A stretch of 64,000 bases of DNA from Nymphaea colorata (lineage: Eukaryota > Streptophyta > Magnoliopsida > Nymphaeales > Nymphaeaceae). Made by a program: the position numbers and the translations under genes. The notes below the pieces were generated by a model. The model did not search any database and was not told the DNA's origin. It saw only the letters and a program-made list of their open reading frames with translations. The stretch covers positions 22,585,703-22,649,702 of the forward strand of contig NC_045146.1 in NCBI RefSeq assembly GCF_008831285.2. Direction: 5' to 3'. Numbering within the stretch: position 1 is the first letter of the stretch; each line of letters starts with the position of its first letter. Shown piece after piece: positions 37,896-50,838 of this stretch.

Positions 37896-40800
37896 CTAAT
37901 GACCAAAATGTCTCCTGCAAAGAGGGCAAGTCCCGTGCCTGGCAAGCCAAGCATCTACACAAGGAAGATGGAAGGTGTGGGAGCAAAGAGGCAGCTTCCT
38001 TATGTCCTCTCCTTGTTGGAAATCCTTCACATCCACACACAAGAAAGAAAGGAATCATTTTAGCCACAACGAGACAACAATCTGCACATAAAGTTACATC
38101 ACAAAATCTAATTGTCGTGAAAATGATCTCACTGTTCTTCTATTCTTTAAAATCAGTTTGTGCCATAGGATTTCATGTCTAGGGTATCTGTTTTCGTAAG
38201 TTCAATTTGTGCCAACCTATAAAAGCTATCAAACAGGACACTTAATAGAATGAGATACAAAAAGCTAGATTTTTGAAAAATCTTTATTATGATACGATAC
38301 TTAAATTTTCCACACATAAAATATTATATAAAACCAAAGAAAGATTTGCATAATGAGGTGGTTTTTAGTTGTTGTGCACACAAGGAACTCATAAAAGCTA
38401 GCTAAGTGCTTGAAATCAATAATAGTCTACGTTTTGATGATCTCCTATGAGATCCGAGGCTGATCTCAAATCTGCATTAAACAACAAGTTGGGTTGCTTT
38501 ATTTACCAACATATAATGATCCATGGATCTAATTTTATGCTTTAATATTTATCATTACCATCTGGGGGCGTTTTTGTTTACTTCGGATGCGAAATCCATG
38601 CATCTGACATTGATCTGACCTGACATGCTTTTGCTAATATGGCAAAAACCCCATGCTAAAATCTATGGTTCATCGGATCTTAAGTCAAACCTACGATTCA
38701 AATCTTTACTTTACTTTACTTTTTTTGTATGGAGAAAAAGTCAAGAGTGGGAGAGTTTGATTGTAAATTCGTGGCTTTTAAATCCTGAGGATCTCAAATC
38801 CGAGGCTATCAAACGTACCCCTCCCCTCATAGTAGTGTGTTATATCAAACCAAATCTCCTTATTATAAATGCAATCTCACCTAACTTCCTAACCTCAAAA
38901 TGCCAGAACCACCCACAACTCACCCAATATTAAAAAATCATAAACCAACTCGGTATAAGAACATGGCACACAAATTGGTAGGTTAATGTATGAAGTCTGC
39001 ACCTTGCAGTCTTCCAAAGTCTTTGAAGTTATAAATGCCCACGATTCCGAAACGGACCACAAGGGCTTTCAAGTCCAAGTTGATCCAAAACTAAAGTCAA
39101 TCTTATGGTTCACATCCTTTGCCACAAGTGAAAATAAATGGGGAGTTGTTTTCCCTTTTATAAAATGAATATAAAAATCATAATGGGATGCAAGTAGTGA
39201 GTGGAAAGTAAGGATGCTGAAACTCCTAAACGCCATCTTAGAGACAAAACGATTTTTTCAAAAGGGCATAAATAACGTCTTCATAAAAAACATCGTTTTG
39301 ATTTTAAAAACTGACTAAAAAAACTAGGTTTTTACATGACTTGGTTCTCATAAAGTTTAAGAATATCATCTAAGCGCAGCTTTTAGTTCTCGTGAGATAA
39401 CTTTTTTAAGAATATTATCTAAACACAACCTAAAACCGTGTTTAGATGACACTACAAAGTGCCGCTTTGGAGTGTTTGAGTGACATCAAATCTAGGTTTA
39501 AGACAAACCCAATTTTGACAAAACCTAGTTTTCAAAAAGAAGTAAAGAACTCGCCCGCTTTGCTTTTAAATTACTCAAACTGGTTTTAAAAAACGATTAA
39601 AAACCATTTATATTACTCATCATTTATATTCACAACACTAGTTTTTATGAAACTGTCATCCAAACATACCCTAAGTCTTTAAAAATCAGGTTTCCTCTAA
39701 TTCTATTGCGTAAACTCTACATTATAATGTTCTCTCTTTAAAAAAATCAGGTTTCCTCTAATTCTATTGCGTAAACTCTACAATAATGTTCTCTCTTTAA
39801 AAAAATCAGGTTTCCTCTAATTCTTTTGCGTAAACTCTACAATAATGTTGTCCCCATAAATGGTGGTTGAAGGTTACTCTTCTACTACCTACAAGTCATT
39901 CAGGGAAACAAATCCCAAAAAAAAAAACCTGATTAGTTAACAAGCAAACACAATTCCTACTGCCAGTTATTTCAAATCTACCTATGAAAACCAGAAGAAG
40001 AAGAAGAAGAAGAAGAAGAAGAAGAAGAGAAAACATGTTTGATCTTGAATTCTTCTTTTGTTGGCAAGTTTTAACTAACCTGCAAGCATATGGCACAAGT
40101 TGGAGTGCTACCATCCTTTTGTGTCACATCAAAATTGGCTCTGCCCAGCTGCTGGAGGGCTAATAAAGATAGCCCATTTGGAAGGGTCTCAGTATCGAAT
40201 ATGTCTCGGGGCTCCTCCAGATCATTCTCCTGCATTTAACAATTATGCAGACTTAGTGCCAGTGCAGAGAATTTTCCCTAAAAAGCAAGGGTGTATCAGA
40301 AAGAGTTGCATTTAGGGCACCGCACACCTGTCTTGGTAGAGTTGCGTAAATTGCTTGAGTCACTCGTTCTTGTACTATTTTTCTGCTCACGTAGCCACAA
40401 GAAAATTTTATCTGCACTTTCCAAGGCTGTAACTTAGTTCTATTTGGCAATGGGAGATTAGAGAAGATAAATATAAACATAAAGAAAGATCAATCATTTG
40501 CGTCGTGTTTGATTGCATAGATAAGAAGTATGAGAACCACAGACATCTGCACCGTACGGGCAGACAGTTTTTTTTTCCTGTATTTTCAGTCGGATTTGGA
40601 AGAATTCGACTGAAAATTGAAATTTTTGCACCTGGATTTATTGTTCCGGCAATCAAATATTGTTCTAAATGACAATGATTAGTATTTACTTGGGGGAGAT
40701 AAACCCTGGAGAGATCAATGCGAAGAGCCCAAACCACCAAACCTTATTAAACCTTTCTAAGACAATAACTATTAGGAGGCAAATAATTTATCATGTCAAT

Positions 40801-43503
40801 AATGAAAATCTGCAACTAGAAGTCCCTTAGTTTCCCTGTTTTCTTCAAAGCTAATAGTATCATGGCTTGAATGTACTATAAAATCATGCGACTATATCCA
40901 AATCATTCCTTATTGATCTTCTTTTCCAAGGTACCCAATGAAGCTCTCCAGCAAAGAGTGCCGTCTTGCTCTTCACATGAAGAGATGGTAACATCTAACC
41001 AGGTCCAACATGAGCCATTAATGATTTAATTTAATTATTAAGTATATGTGCTCCTTAATTACTCAGTTGGCAGTCCTAAGGGGTTGAGCGTAGCTGGTTG
41101 GACCGATAGCACATAAGATGTTGTTCACTAGTTTCATAGGTGACAAAGTCTCTCGGCCCGAGTACAGTTTCCTTAGGTCATGAACACAAAAATCTTGGCA
41201 AACAAAGAAGGTATTGAGATAGGACAAGTTCCAATTGACTGCCCAAGTAAGAAACTTTCCTCGACAAATGTCGGTCCGGGGAAGTTGAACTTGTCTTGCG
41301 ACGACGGGTCGAGCTGTCGATCTCTGATTGGTCTACCACCACTTGAAAGTAATATTTGAAGTTGCCAGATCTTGTTCCCATGAATTATGTTATAGGGAAA
41401 AGAAGGTTGCAGGTGAGCTCACATGAAGCCCACATTTGAATGAAAGTCAGAAAAATTGGTAGGAAAGTCATTTTCTTCAACATGTGGACTGCAAATTGAG
41501 TGGTTGAGGCTTGAGCCCATAGATAAAAATCCTGCAGCGCCCTCCTTTTCCTCCTCTTTATTTCAAAAGACACTGGTTTTGAAACCCAGACTGTAGATGA
41601 TGTCGGCGTCAGTCACCTAACCGTAGTCTTTTAAGCTTGGCACCACTAGAAGGTAATTTTTTTTTTTTTTAATATTTGACGGAGTGCGAACAACCTATAC
41701 AAATGTGAAAAAGTTTTCATGTTCTACAGTAAAATTCCTGTGCATCAAACGCGCCCTTAAAGATTAAGATGATTTAGATCCATCATCATCTACCTGAATC
41801 CAACCCACTTCATTTTGCCCTTGGATCTTGTAATCTGGGGCTAGTGCCGTATGTATTCGTAATCGATATGGGTCGATACACACCGATACTGATGCATGGA
41901 TCTGTGATCGGATCCACTTGGGCCTTTTTTTTTTTTTCCCTTGAATGGAGAGTTTGAGATGATACTAACCACTAAGAGTAAAGTGCCTCTGGATTGAGAT
42001 GGGTGGGAGTTCAAGAAGGCAAGAAAGGAGTCCAGTATCTCCATTGCAAGTATGGCACCAGAGAGGGCTCCAACGCCAATCCCATGAAGGAAGCCCATGT
42101 TCTCATCTTTGCCTCCCAGTATGACAACCAATGCTCCAATGATCGAGCCCACTGCAACCAAAATGTTAAAAAAAAAAAATGTGTGTTAGTTTCTAATTTG
42201 CAGGTTTACAAGGTCCAAATATCGATAATATATAATATTTTTTTCTTTTTGAGTTTTGAACAGTTGATCTATGTTTGCTTAGCAATATAAAAGAGATGGG
42301 GAGATTTCGCTTTCCAATGGGCACAGAGGGTCTTCCCCAAGACTTATAACATTACTAAAAAAGGGGGTCTGGTAAACTTGTCTTGCGCAAACAAGAGATA
42401 ATAAAATAATGCCCCACTTGCAGGCAAATCGAGGCACCATAGATGTCATCTATCGTCAAGTTTATTCCACACAAAGACTCATCCTACAATTCCATGTTGT
42501 AAAAACTGGGTTCCTGAATGGAAGAAGTGCAAATCTTGCAAAATAAAATATTATTTTGAATATATATATATATATACTGACAAGTCACGCTGAAAGCAAA
42601 TTCCGATGGGGCCCATCCGGATCCGACTCTGCTGACGCTCAACAGCATCTAAGAACTCGGTTCGGATCTTTAAAATTTGGATCCAATTAAAAAGATGTGG
42701 TTCTATAGATAGATACTAAGCAGATCGACCTCCAATATATGTATTTCCCCTTTTCCATCTCCAGAAAAGTTGAATGCATTCAAGAAGGGCACAGAATCGA
42801 ATCTAGTGAACCCAAATATAGCAGGACGCTTGTACCATATCCGATCCATTTTGCAGCGCTGGTTGATTCAGAAACCCCTGAGTCCCTGACTTGAACAACC
42901 GATCGATCATGTACGTTTTTTTTTTTTATAAGAAAGGCTTTTGGAAAAAAAGATGAACAGACATTGGTAGGTGTTTTTTCAATGTGCATATTTATTTCTA
43001 CGTTCAGAAACAACTAAAAAATTCTAAAACTGCAGAAAAGATCTCCCGGACGCTGCAAAATTTCTCAAACTCACCGAAGAACCCGTCAATGTCTGAGATC
43101 ATCATCATTTTCATGATCAAAGCAATAATCAGAAACGACAATCATTGATTCATCGTCAGAGCTCCGCCCGCCCCCCCAAAAGCGGCAGAAACCGGTGAAG
43201 GGCAGCTCCGATTACCCTTCCCCCGTGCAGGGGCCGCCGTTTTCGACGGAGATTCGACGATCAAAACCACGAAGCGAAGCGGAGGCCAATGCCGACGGAA
43301 AGGACAGAAACAACGAAGACGGAAACAGAAGAAGAAGGGGGGAAGAGAGGAGAAGCAATTAACACATCACCTGTAACGAAAACGCAAGTCAGAAGGGCGT
43401 AGATGATCTTCCTCAGAACCGAAATCAGAGCACCGCCGACGCCATCTCTCTGTCTGCTCCCTGCCACGAAGATTGACGAAAGGAAAGTGGGAGGACTCTC
43501 CAT
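37896..43503 (-). CDS. RING-H2 E3 ligase, NEP1-interacting protein (NIP) type
   Basis: Small membrane-anchored RING-H2 ubiquitin ligase resembling Arabidopsis NIP1/NIP2. Exons in transcript order: 43503-43371, 42151-41970, 40411-40328, 40229-40080, 38024-37896, giving 225 aa. Donors are all GT (ACAG|GTGATG, AGTG|GTTAGT, ACAG|GTGTGC, GCAG|GTTAGT); frame is kept throughout. Hydrophobic, Gly-rich segments at about 30-60 and 68-92 ([31 protein letters not shown]) match the NIP membrane region. The RING-H2 ligands are complete: C178, C181, C197, H199, H202, C205, C216, C219, followed by RRHFGH and the stop. The domain is split between exons 4 and 5 after CAICLQ. The short third exon (28 codons) is the least certain. 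An in-frame ATG at 43539 would add 12 residues. Introns 3 to 5 kb long in total hold MITE-like repeats. Confidence 0.88.
38564..38827. mobile_element. MITE-like element, about 264 bp
   Basis: Starts GGGGGCGTTTTTGTTT and ends TATCAAACGTACCCCTCCCC, imperfect inverted ends resembling those of the larger element in DSK2 intron 1. AT-rich interior, no coding capacity. Confidence 0.45.
39430..39674. mobile_element. MITE-like element, about 245 bp
   Basis: The left end contains GTGTTTAGATGACA; the right end, inverted, reads ATGTTTGGATGACA. These are good imperfect terminal inverted repeats. Interior AT-rich, non-coding. Confidence 0.55.
39676..39850. repeat. Three-copy tandem repeat, 59-61-bp unit
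   Basis: AATCAGGTTTCCTCTAATTC recurs at 39684, 39745 and 39804, each followed by TTGCGTAAACTCTAC. The copies differ by a few bases. Confidence 0.92.
39993..40028. repeat. (AAG)n microsatellite
   Basis: AAG run close to the donor end of intron 4. On the transcribed minus strand it reads as CTT, a pyrimidine run. Confidence 0.9.
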
Positions 43504-46500
43504 CGCTTCGCTCTCAGGCTGGTGCAGGGCAAAGATCACGGAGAATTGCGTATTTAAAGAGAGAGAGAGAGAGAGCGAGCGAGACTTGTCCGGATAGATA
43601 GACTTCGTGGAGAAGGAAACAAAAGGGAAAGAGCACCAACCCCTTCACCCTCCATTGTTCCAAAGCAAACACGGTCTTTATTAAGAGCGGCGATGCAGAA
43701 AGTCATCCTCATCCATGGCCCAATAAACTATTCAAAGCGCCATCAGCCATCAATGTTCCGGAATTTCGTTTCCTTCAAAACAAAAGAGAGAGAGAGAGAG
43801 AGAAAAAAAAAAGTCCAATTCTGATCAACGGCCTATAACCGATCATCCGGACGAGATGGGATCTCGACCGTGGGTCCCGTAGAGAGAGAACCTCGGGGCT
43901 GTTTTGAAATAAACAAAGAGAAGACGCTGAGAGAGAGGGTTGACGATGGGGAGGCAACGTCCCTTTCGGAAGAGCGGCTCTCGTGCTTCTCTGATAACTT
44001 GTTCGAGTTGGTAAGCTCTGAAATTTAATTGGCATTTGAATCTCAATCTCTGTCACGTTCTGGAATTCATTTATGCTTTGCTTAGAGATTAATTAAATAA
44101 GAACTTGACGCCATAATCTCTCAAAGGAAGAACCTTCCGCGATCTTAGCTGTGATCAACGAAGCGATTGTCAAAGTTTTAAAAGTTTGTCTCTCCTTGAT
44201 TTCGAGAAAGAAAAAAAAATCCAGATTATCTTCTATGGATGGATTTTTAGTTTCTTCTTTCATTTGTGTTCGCACCCGAAGAGCTCGATGTCGAGGTAAC
44301 TGACTTTAAGGTTGTGTTTGATTGCCTCAGATTTTAGATATGAAGTCTGATCACCCCGCTTTCCGTCCGTCTTAATATTTAGGGTTTTGATCAAGATTTT
44401 ACTTTTCCTCCCATTTTAAATTAGACCTATTATCAATGTAAAAAAGGTAAATAAGGATTTTATGTATGGATTTTACCACTAATCTTTTGTCACATAAGTA
44501 AATAAAAACATGAGACATCAAATTTATAGATTTCAAATATGAGGCCCGCTTACTCTCCCATATTATAAGAGTTCCTTGGTAAAACAATTTCATGGCACCA
44601 AATATGCACATGAATAACGGTTGTTTTATTGAGATCGTCGGTCCCCCCTCGTACCGAACATCATGAGATAATTAGTCTCATTTTTAATGAGAGGAATGTT
44701 AAAAGATACATAATAATGCACTTAGAACCTCTTTACCTTGTTGAAAAGACAAACACTTAAGTTTTGAACCATATTAAAAAAATATATATCAACTTTTGTC
44801 AATTAACTTTAGGTTATTATTAACTTAGGCTGGGACGTTAATGTCACAAACGAACCAAAGTGCTCTCAATACGCCTTTAACCCTACCAATAATGTTAAAC
44901 ACATAATTAAATACTATATTCAAACAAGTTATCCTTTATTAATATCTAGGATAATTTTTTGAATTTTTTTCTTAATTATTAATCATGCAAATTGAAGCAT
45001 AATTAATTGTATTAACAATAAGAAGTCTTTATATTTTACAGGAACAACTCCGCACTTCATTAATGTAGCCTTCTGGGTTTCCAAGATAGCAGAGTTCAAT
45101 TAAATTCCTTTTCCCTAATTGGTGGCATTCATTTTAAGAAATTCAAAATGTCGTCTTTTTGAATTAAGTACTTACAAAATGCTGGCAAAATTTTAAAAAT
45201 CAGAAACTACTGACAAAATATTAAAATGATAAAACAATACCACTCATATGAATTAAACTACTGATTCTCACATCTTTGGTTGCTTATCCTGGTAGGCACT
45301 TAATAGGTCGCTTATTATACAATGGAACATTTTCCATGTCTTTTCTTTTAGTTCCGTTCCCTAATTGTATAATCACTTATGAGATTGTTCTCTAGCAAGT
45401 CATACACATCTTTTTCTGCATTTAGGTTGGGCAAGTAGGAGGGCTATCCACCCTCGAATGAGAGCCGCACTCTCTTTTTTTTTTTCCAAGGTTTAGAGTT
45501 GCGTCAATATTAAACGATGAAATCTCCACACACTTCAACTTTTTTTTTTTAAGGGTGAGTGGTTCATTACACCGCCCTTAAAGGCGCCACTGCCCCTCTC
45601 TGCCTACTTTTTTGTGCTCACAAAGCATGCTTCAGAACCTTTTACAATTCAAATGTAGAATGTACTAGAACGTGACAATGACCACTCCAAGATTCAAACG
45701 TGAGTCCTTACAGGAGTCTGACCACCTTGTCGCCTAGTACACTACCACTCTTTCGAGCTAACGTACTTCAACTTGCATGTAAAAATCCACCACCCCTTTC
45801 GAACGTGAAATTATTTTGTGCCTTAATTACTAGCATCATCAAAATAATGTTAGGTCATAAGAGGTGGGAGCCCTTAATTCTCCAAATTAATGACATGAGC
45901 GTGAATCGAAAGTCAACAAATTGAGAAAGGTGCAACTCAAGAAGGATTTTTTTTTAGGAAGTCAATGACAATAAAGTTTGAAACTAATTTGTTTAAGATT
46001 ATTATTATTAAGTAGATTGTTGTTACAAGAAATGATTTATTTTGTGAACAAACTTTTTCCTGTATTGTTCGAGGCGGCTTCCCATCTTATGTAATTCGAT
46101 ATAGTGTACCAATTTTCTGATAATTGTCAAAACAAGTGCTTTCGTTCATTAATCATAATCCTAAAACTATAAAACTCTTTAGTTTTGGAAACCATGCAGA
46201 CACTTGATTGTATGATCACATTTGCTAAGATGTCAGACTTTACTTTAAGTACATTTTATCAATTTGTTACAATTCATTGCTCATTTGAAGAAATTCAAAG
46301 TGTAAACCTTTTCTATCACACGTGATAAGTTGAAAGAGAGCAGTAGGATGAAATATTCTTCTTGTATATCTAGAAAATGGTAAAAAGACCATTTAAAAAT
46401 TTTGTATTAGAAACAATAAATAATATATTTATATATTTGAACATGTTTACTAATGAATTAACGTGCTTATCTTTGTACCAATTATGCAAAATACTGATAA

Positions 46501-46906
46501 ATTAAGTTGTGACAAATTTAAATCATTCATTGCACCTCATGCACCTTAAGTTATCAGGAATCCAACAATTTGTTTTTTTTTTAAGAAAAACTCATTATTT
46601 GGCTTTTATTTAAAAAAAAAAAAAAAGAGTTAGCTTTGCCGTGCACGATGGCACACGTACTTTAACACTATTTTGTATTGCACTATTTTTTTTCTAAAGA
46701 AATTGACCCAAATTATATATCGTTTTCTTCTTCCTAAATATCATCAAAGGGGCCATTATGAAAAATAATTTTGTTAAATGTTAGACAAATTAACAATTAA
46801 GAGTGCATTTGGACTATAATAACCAAGGCCATGTCTTCAAGAGTCTTTTTGCATTTCTAACTTTATTTCATTTAAACCTTATATGTTTCGTCATTAAAGA
46901 AGTTCG

Positions 46907-47206
46907 CCACTAGTAGCTCAAGTCTATCAAGATTTCGTGGGTAAGCTACATGGAATGCCTAGTACCATCGTGTGTGATCGCGATTCCATCTTCCTCAGTT
47001 CTTTTTGGCGCGAATATATGCGTATGGCCGGGACAACCATTCACTTCAGCACTGCGAACCACCCACAAACCGATGGTCAAAGTGAGGTGGCGAACCGCAT
47101 TTTGGAGACCTACTTGCGATGCTATGCAAGAGAGCGGCCGAACACATGGGTTCGGCATTTGTCTTGGGCTGAATGGTCATATTGGTTTTTCATGATCATA
47201 GAATGA
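46907..47206 (+). pseudogene. Ty3/gypsy retrotransposon integrase fragment
   Basis: About 90 codons match the integrase core of plant Ty3/gypsy elements: VAQVYQDFVGKLHGMPST, then VCDRDSIFLSSFW with the catalytic Asp, and STANHPQTDGQSEVANR with the Glu region, then LETYLRC. The upstream part is already out of frame. The downstream reading ends within about 30 bp of the last recognisable residues (SWAEWSYW). No reverse transcriptase, RNase H or LTR was seen nearby, so it is a dead relic. Confidence 0.85.
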
Positions 47207-47701
47207 CCAAATTATTTAATTGGTGAATCTTTTGTAAGTAAATTGTCATAAATGATATATTAATATTTCATTTTTTTTCTATGGAATAAGTGTACTTTAA
47301 TTTGAAGATGACGCACTATGGATTGAAGCTTATTTTGATGAATTGTTCAAACTGCGACTTTTCGATTATGGGCAGAAGGTTGGTGAAAACCTTTACTATC
47401 AGAAACTGAATTCAAAATATTAAAAATAATAAAATAATGTGTCTATGTGCATTGTATCATGTTCTGTATTCTATATAGATGGTACATGATCTCTTTTTGA
47501 CTTACTATAAAGACAAAATGGTAGTTAATTATAGATAAGTATAAAATGGTTCATTGCACCTTAAGCAGCTTATGCAATTGAAAATGAAATCATTTTTCTT
47601 GTTTTTAATTATGCCGTGTAAATACAACGCACCACATACACTTCACATCTTGTCATCATTTTGTATTTACATGTTTTTTAAAGCAAATGGTTCATAATGT
47701 A

Positions 47702-47908
47702 TAGTGTGTTTAACATACTCAGAATCAAGAAATTTTAGAATCGAAATGCTTATTTTTAAGAAATTGATATTATTAAACAAATAGAGTATTGTGTTTCCGA
47801 AATTAAGAAATTAAAACCTGAAATTTTGATTCAATCCCCGTTTAAGAAGAAATTTTGATTCTGGAATTTTCATTCTTGAATCAAAATTCCAAACCATCAA
47901 ACGCCCCT
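47702..47908. mobile_element. Possible MITE-like element
   Basis: The right end, ATCAAACGCCCCTAACAG, matches the end type of other elements in the window. The left end is less clear (GTGTTTAACATACTCAG). The interior has repeated AGAAATTTTGATTC-type words in both orientations. Confidence 0.35.
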
Positions 47909-50804
47909 AACAGTTAAGCGTAAAGGATCTCTAGATTTTTAATGATGTTGAATCTACCTAGACCCTTGTTCTCAACTTTTTTCATCTTATTTAGCTAATT
48001 TGAATCTAATTTGTATATGCATATTCGTTTACCTTGTGGAAATATTGTTAATGTATGAGGAGAGATAATTTAAAGAAACAAAAAACTTTTCGAAAAGTAA
48101 TTCGGAATAAATGTTGCAATTTTGCAAATTTGTAATATTTTACTAATCCTAAGTAGACATGGTTGTTACCATCAATTTGTAATAATGTAAAACGTTTTAA
48201 TGTACCCATTTTATTTCCAAGAAGATAGACATTAACTTGAAGTCGATTTGATAACTATAAGACCGCTTATATATTATTCATCCCGAAAAATTAATTAAAT
48301 TAGGGTATAAGGTTGGTGTGCTTATATAAACTACCGACAAACTATATTAAGAAGGACAAAATAATACACGGATGTGTTCTACCATACTACTACTTGGTAT
48401 ATTTGGTCTCTTCTCACCTAATACAGATATATATAATTTTGTTAGTATTTCATTATATAGATTTGGACCACATTCATGCACCTAATTAACCTGATGTAAT
48501 CAATAATGCAGATTTTTTTTTTTAAAAAAAAAATATTCTCCATCAAGACGACATGTCACATGATTCCAAAACATATCGACATTATTTTGTACATTATTAT
48601 TTTTAATTTTTTCTGGAAGCATGGATCATGTTAGAGGAACCGCTAACAAATTGTTATCAATGATCTCTCCTAATTAATTTAATGCACCGCTTGAGCTTGG
48701 CTCCACTTCAAATTTAAAAAAAAAATCACATGTAAATTAAAAAAAAATTTGTTTTATACAAAAAATTTGAAAAATGACATTTCGGCCTTGGTCAAAATTT
48801 AGAAACTTTAATTCGACTCGCCTCATGAAAAATTTATGCTGCCCTTATAAACAAAGAAAGGATGTATGTTTGATCCACAAATTTGATTTTTTTTTTTTCT
48901 AATTCTTTAGCCAATGAAAATGAGTGTGCCTACTAAAATTTTCCATGACCATATACTTAAAACCACAATCAAGGCTCCAGACTTTGGATTGCAAAGAGAA
49001 GTCAAACACGGGCAGGAAAGTCTCTGTATTCATAATCCTGAAGGGTAAAAAATCAGCAAGAGATTAGAGTGGATGTTGTGTTCATTCATGGTAGTAGGTG
49101 TTTAATGTATGCCGAAATTAAAAGATGTCAACACAAAGGATTGGAATCAGTTTATAATTCATCTCATGTTCACACACTTGGATCAAAACCCGGGTTCCAA
49201 TATAAAAGAAGCAAATCTAGACCATATCTGGGTCTGATTTTTAAATTCACTACTTTTATTTCCACATCCGAAGCAAAGCTGGCTTTTAAATATATAATCA
49301 TATAAGAACTATAAAAAAAAATGTGAACATTCGATATACGATATTCATTTGAAACTGAATCCTAATCCAAGTCTAAATCCGATATGATATTTACTTAAAT
49401 CCAGAAGTGATTGAGTTAATGATTTTTCAATTTTAACTCCAACCTGAATTTTTTTTAATAGGATATTATATTTCTTTTCATATCTGACTTTTTGGAGAAA
49501 TTCAGCCGGATATCCATCGAAATAAATCCTTGTTCTCGGAGTTTATAATTATTTGAGGATCCCCTTAAACTTATTAAGGGGAAAGTTTAAGTGTCACATG
49601 GGGAATGCTGCCCATATCAAATAAAATCTGAGTGGTTGAAAAATTAAAACAAGCGCGAATATTTATATGAGGAAGCCACGCGATCTTATTCTTCCGATTA
49701 TGCACATTAGAATATGAGCCCAGCGCCTGGCTACGTGGGTTGAACTATAATAAAGGATGAACAATCTGACCCAAATTCGCTTAACCCGTCATTAATTACT
49801 TTTTTTTTTTTTTTTAGAAAAATAAACTCCGGGATCATATAATTTGCAATATAATATGGTCTCTAGATCTCTTTGATCAACAATGTAGATTTGTTCCAGT
49901 ACGGCTCCATTGGGATCAATGAATAGCATGCCTCTTTAATAAATAAAAAAAGTTTAGATGAAACCCAAATGGTTTTGAGTAAAACGAATTCCAAATGTTA
50001 TTTTCTAAACGAAACAAATTATATAAAATTATTTAATTATAAAAAATAATCACACAATTGTTTTTTTCTTAAACATATAAGAAAGGTAAGAAGAGATAAG
50101 ATAGATGGTCGGTTAAAGCAAAGGCGAAGGAAAAGGGAAACGGCCAGGACCTTGGGTTTTTTTTAGATTTTAAAAATTTATATATAAATCTAAAAAAAAG
50201 TTTAATACATATAAAAAATTAAAAAAAATCTTTCAACTCTTGTTAAAATTTTATTTTAAAACTATATTTTGGTTCCTGCGACAAAAATTTTTTGACTCCA
50301 TATTTATGTCTTTAGGTTTATTTTTATGAGCATTATTTTTATGTGTCGTTACAGAAAACAATAAAAAGCTTGATAAAGTGAAGAACCATTTATTGACAGG
50401 TGTTAGCTGGCAAGATCTTGAAAATATCTTTTAGCAGCGCTACTTTCCAAACTTCCACCGACAGGGGTGACGCTTCCACCCAGCTGCTGCCGGTAAAGTG
50501 CATGGAACCCTAAATTTTGGCAAGGTATTCCCCCATGTTTTCTGACGCAGGAAATGACGTTATCTTCCTTTTGCGATACCACCTGCTCACATGTGGAGGC
50601 GAAAGATCTTACATAAGTGTTTTATATCTTAGCAATTTTTTTTTTCAAATATTCAATCACACAGATGAGGTCACAATGTCTAAGATCATCCAATCGGAAA
50701 TAAAATAATTAAGTTTAACATAAAAACAATATTTTATGTCTTAAAAAAACATCAGACAGCTGATTTTTGGACTCTTACCAAAATGAAACGCAACCCTTCA
50801 TTGC

Positions 50805-50805
50805 C

Positions 50806-50838
<33 letters not shown>
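50805..50838. repeat. (AT)n microsatellite
   Basis: AT dinucleotide run with one GT interruption. Confidence 0.9.

Larger units (their letters stand above)
38025..40079 (-). other. Intron 4 of the RING-H2 gene, repeat-filled
   Basis: Lies between CAICLQ and DFQQGED of the RING domain. It contains MITE-like elements at 38564-38827 and 39430-39674, a three-copy tandem repeat at 39676-39850, and an (AAG)n run at 39993-40028. Confidence 0.85.

Noticed and set aside
39676-39850. Regular direct repeats resembling a CRISPR-like array
   Set aside because: Contiguous tandem copies without unique spacers, in a plant intron.
16726-43503. Functional cluster of ubiquitin-pathway genes (DSK2, U-box, RING-H2)
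   Set aside because: The three genes are unrelated in sequence, widely spaced and from very large plant families, so chance neighbourhood is the simpler explanation.
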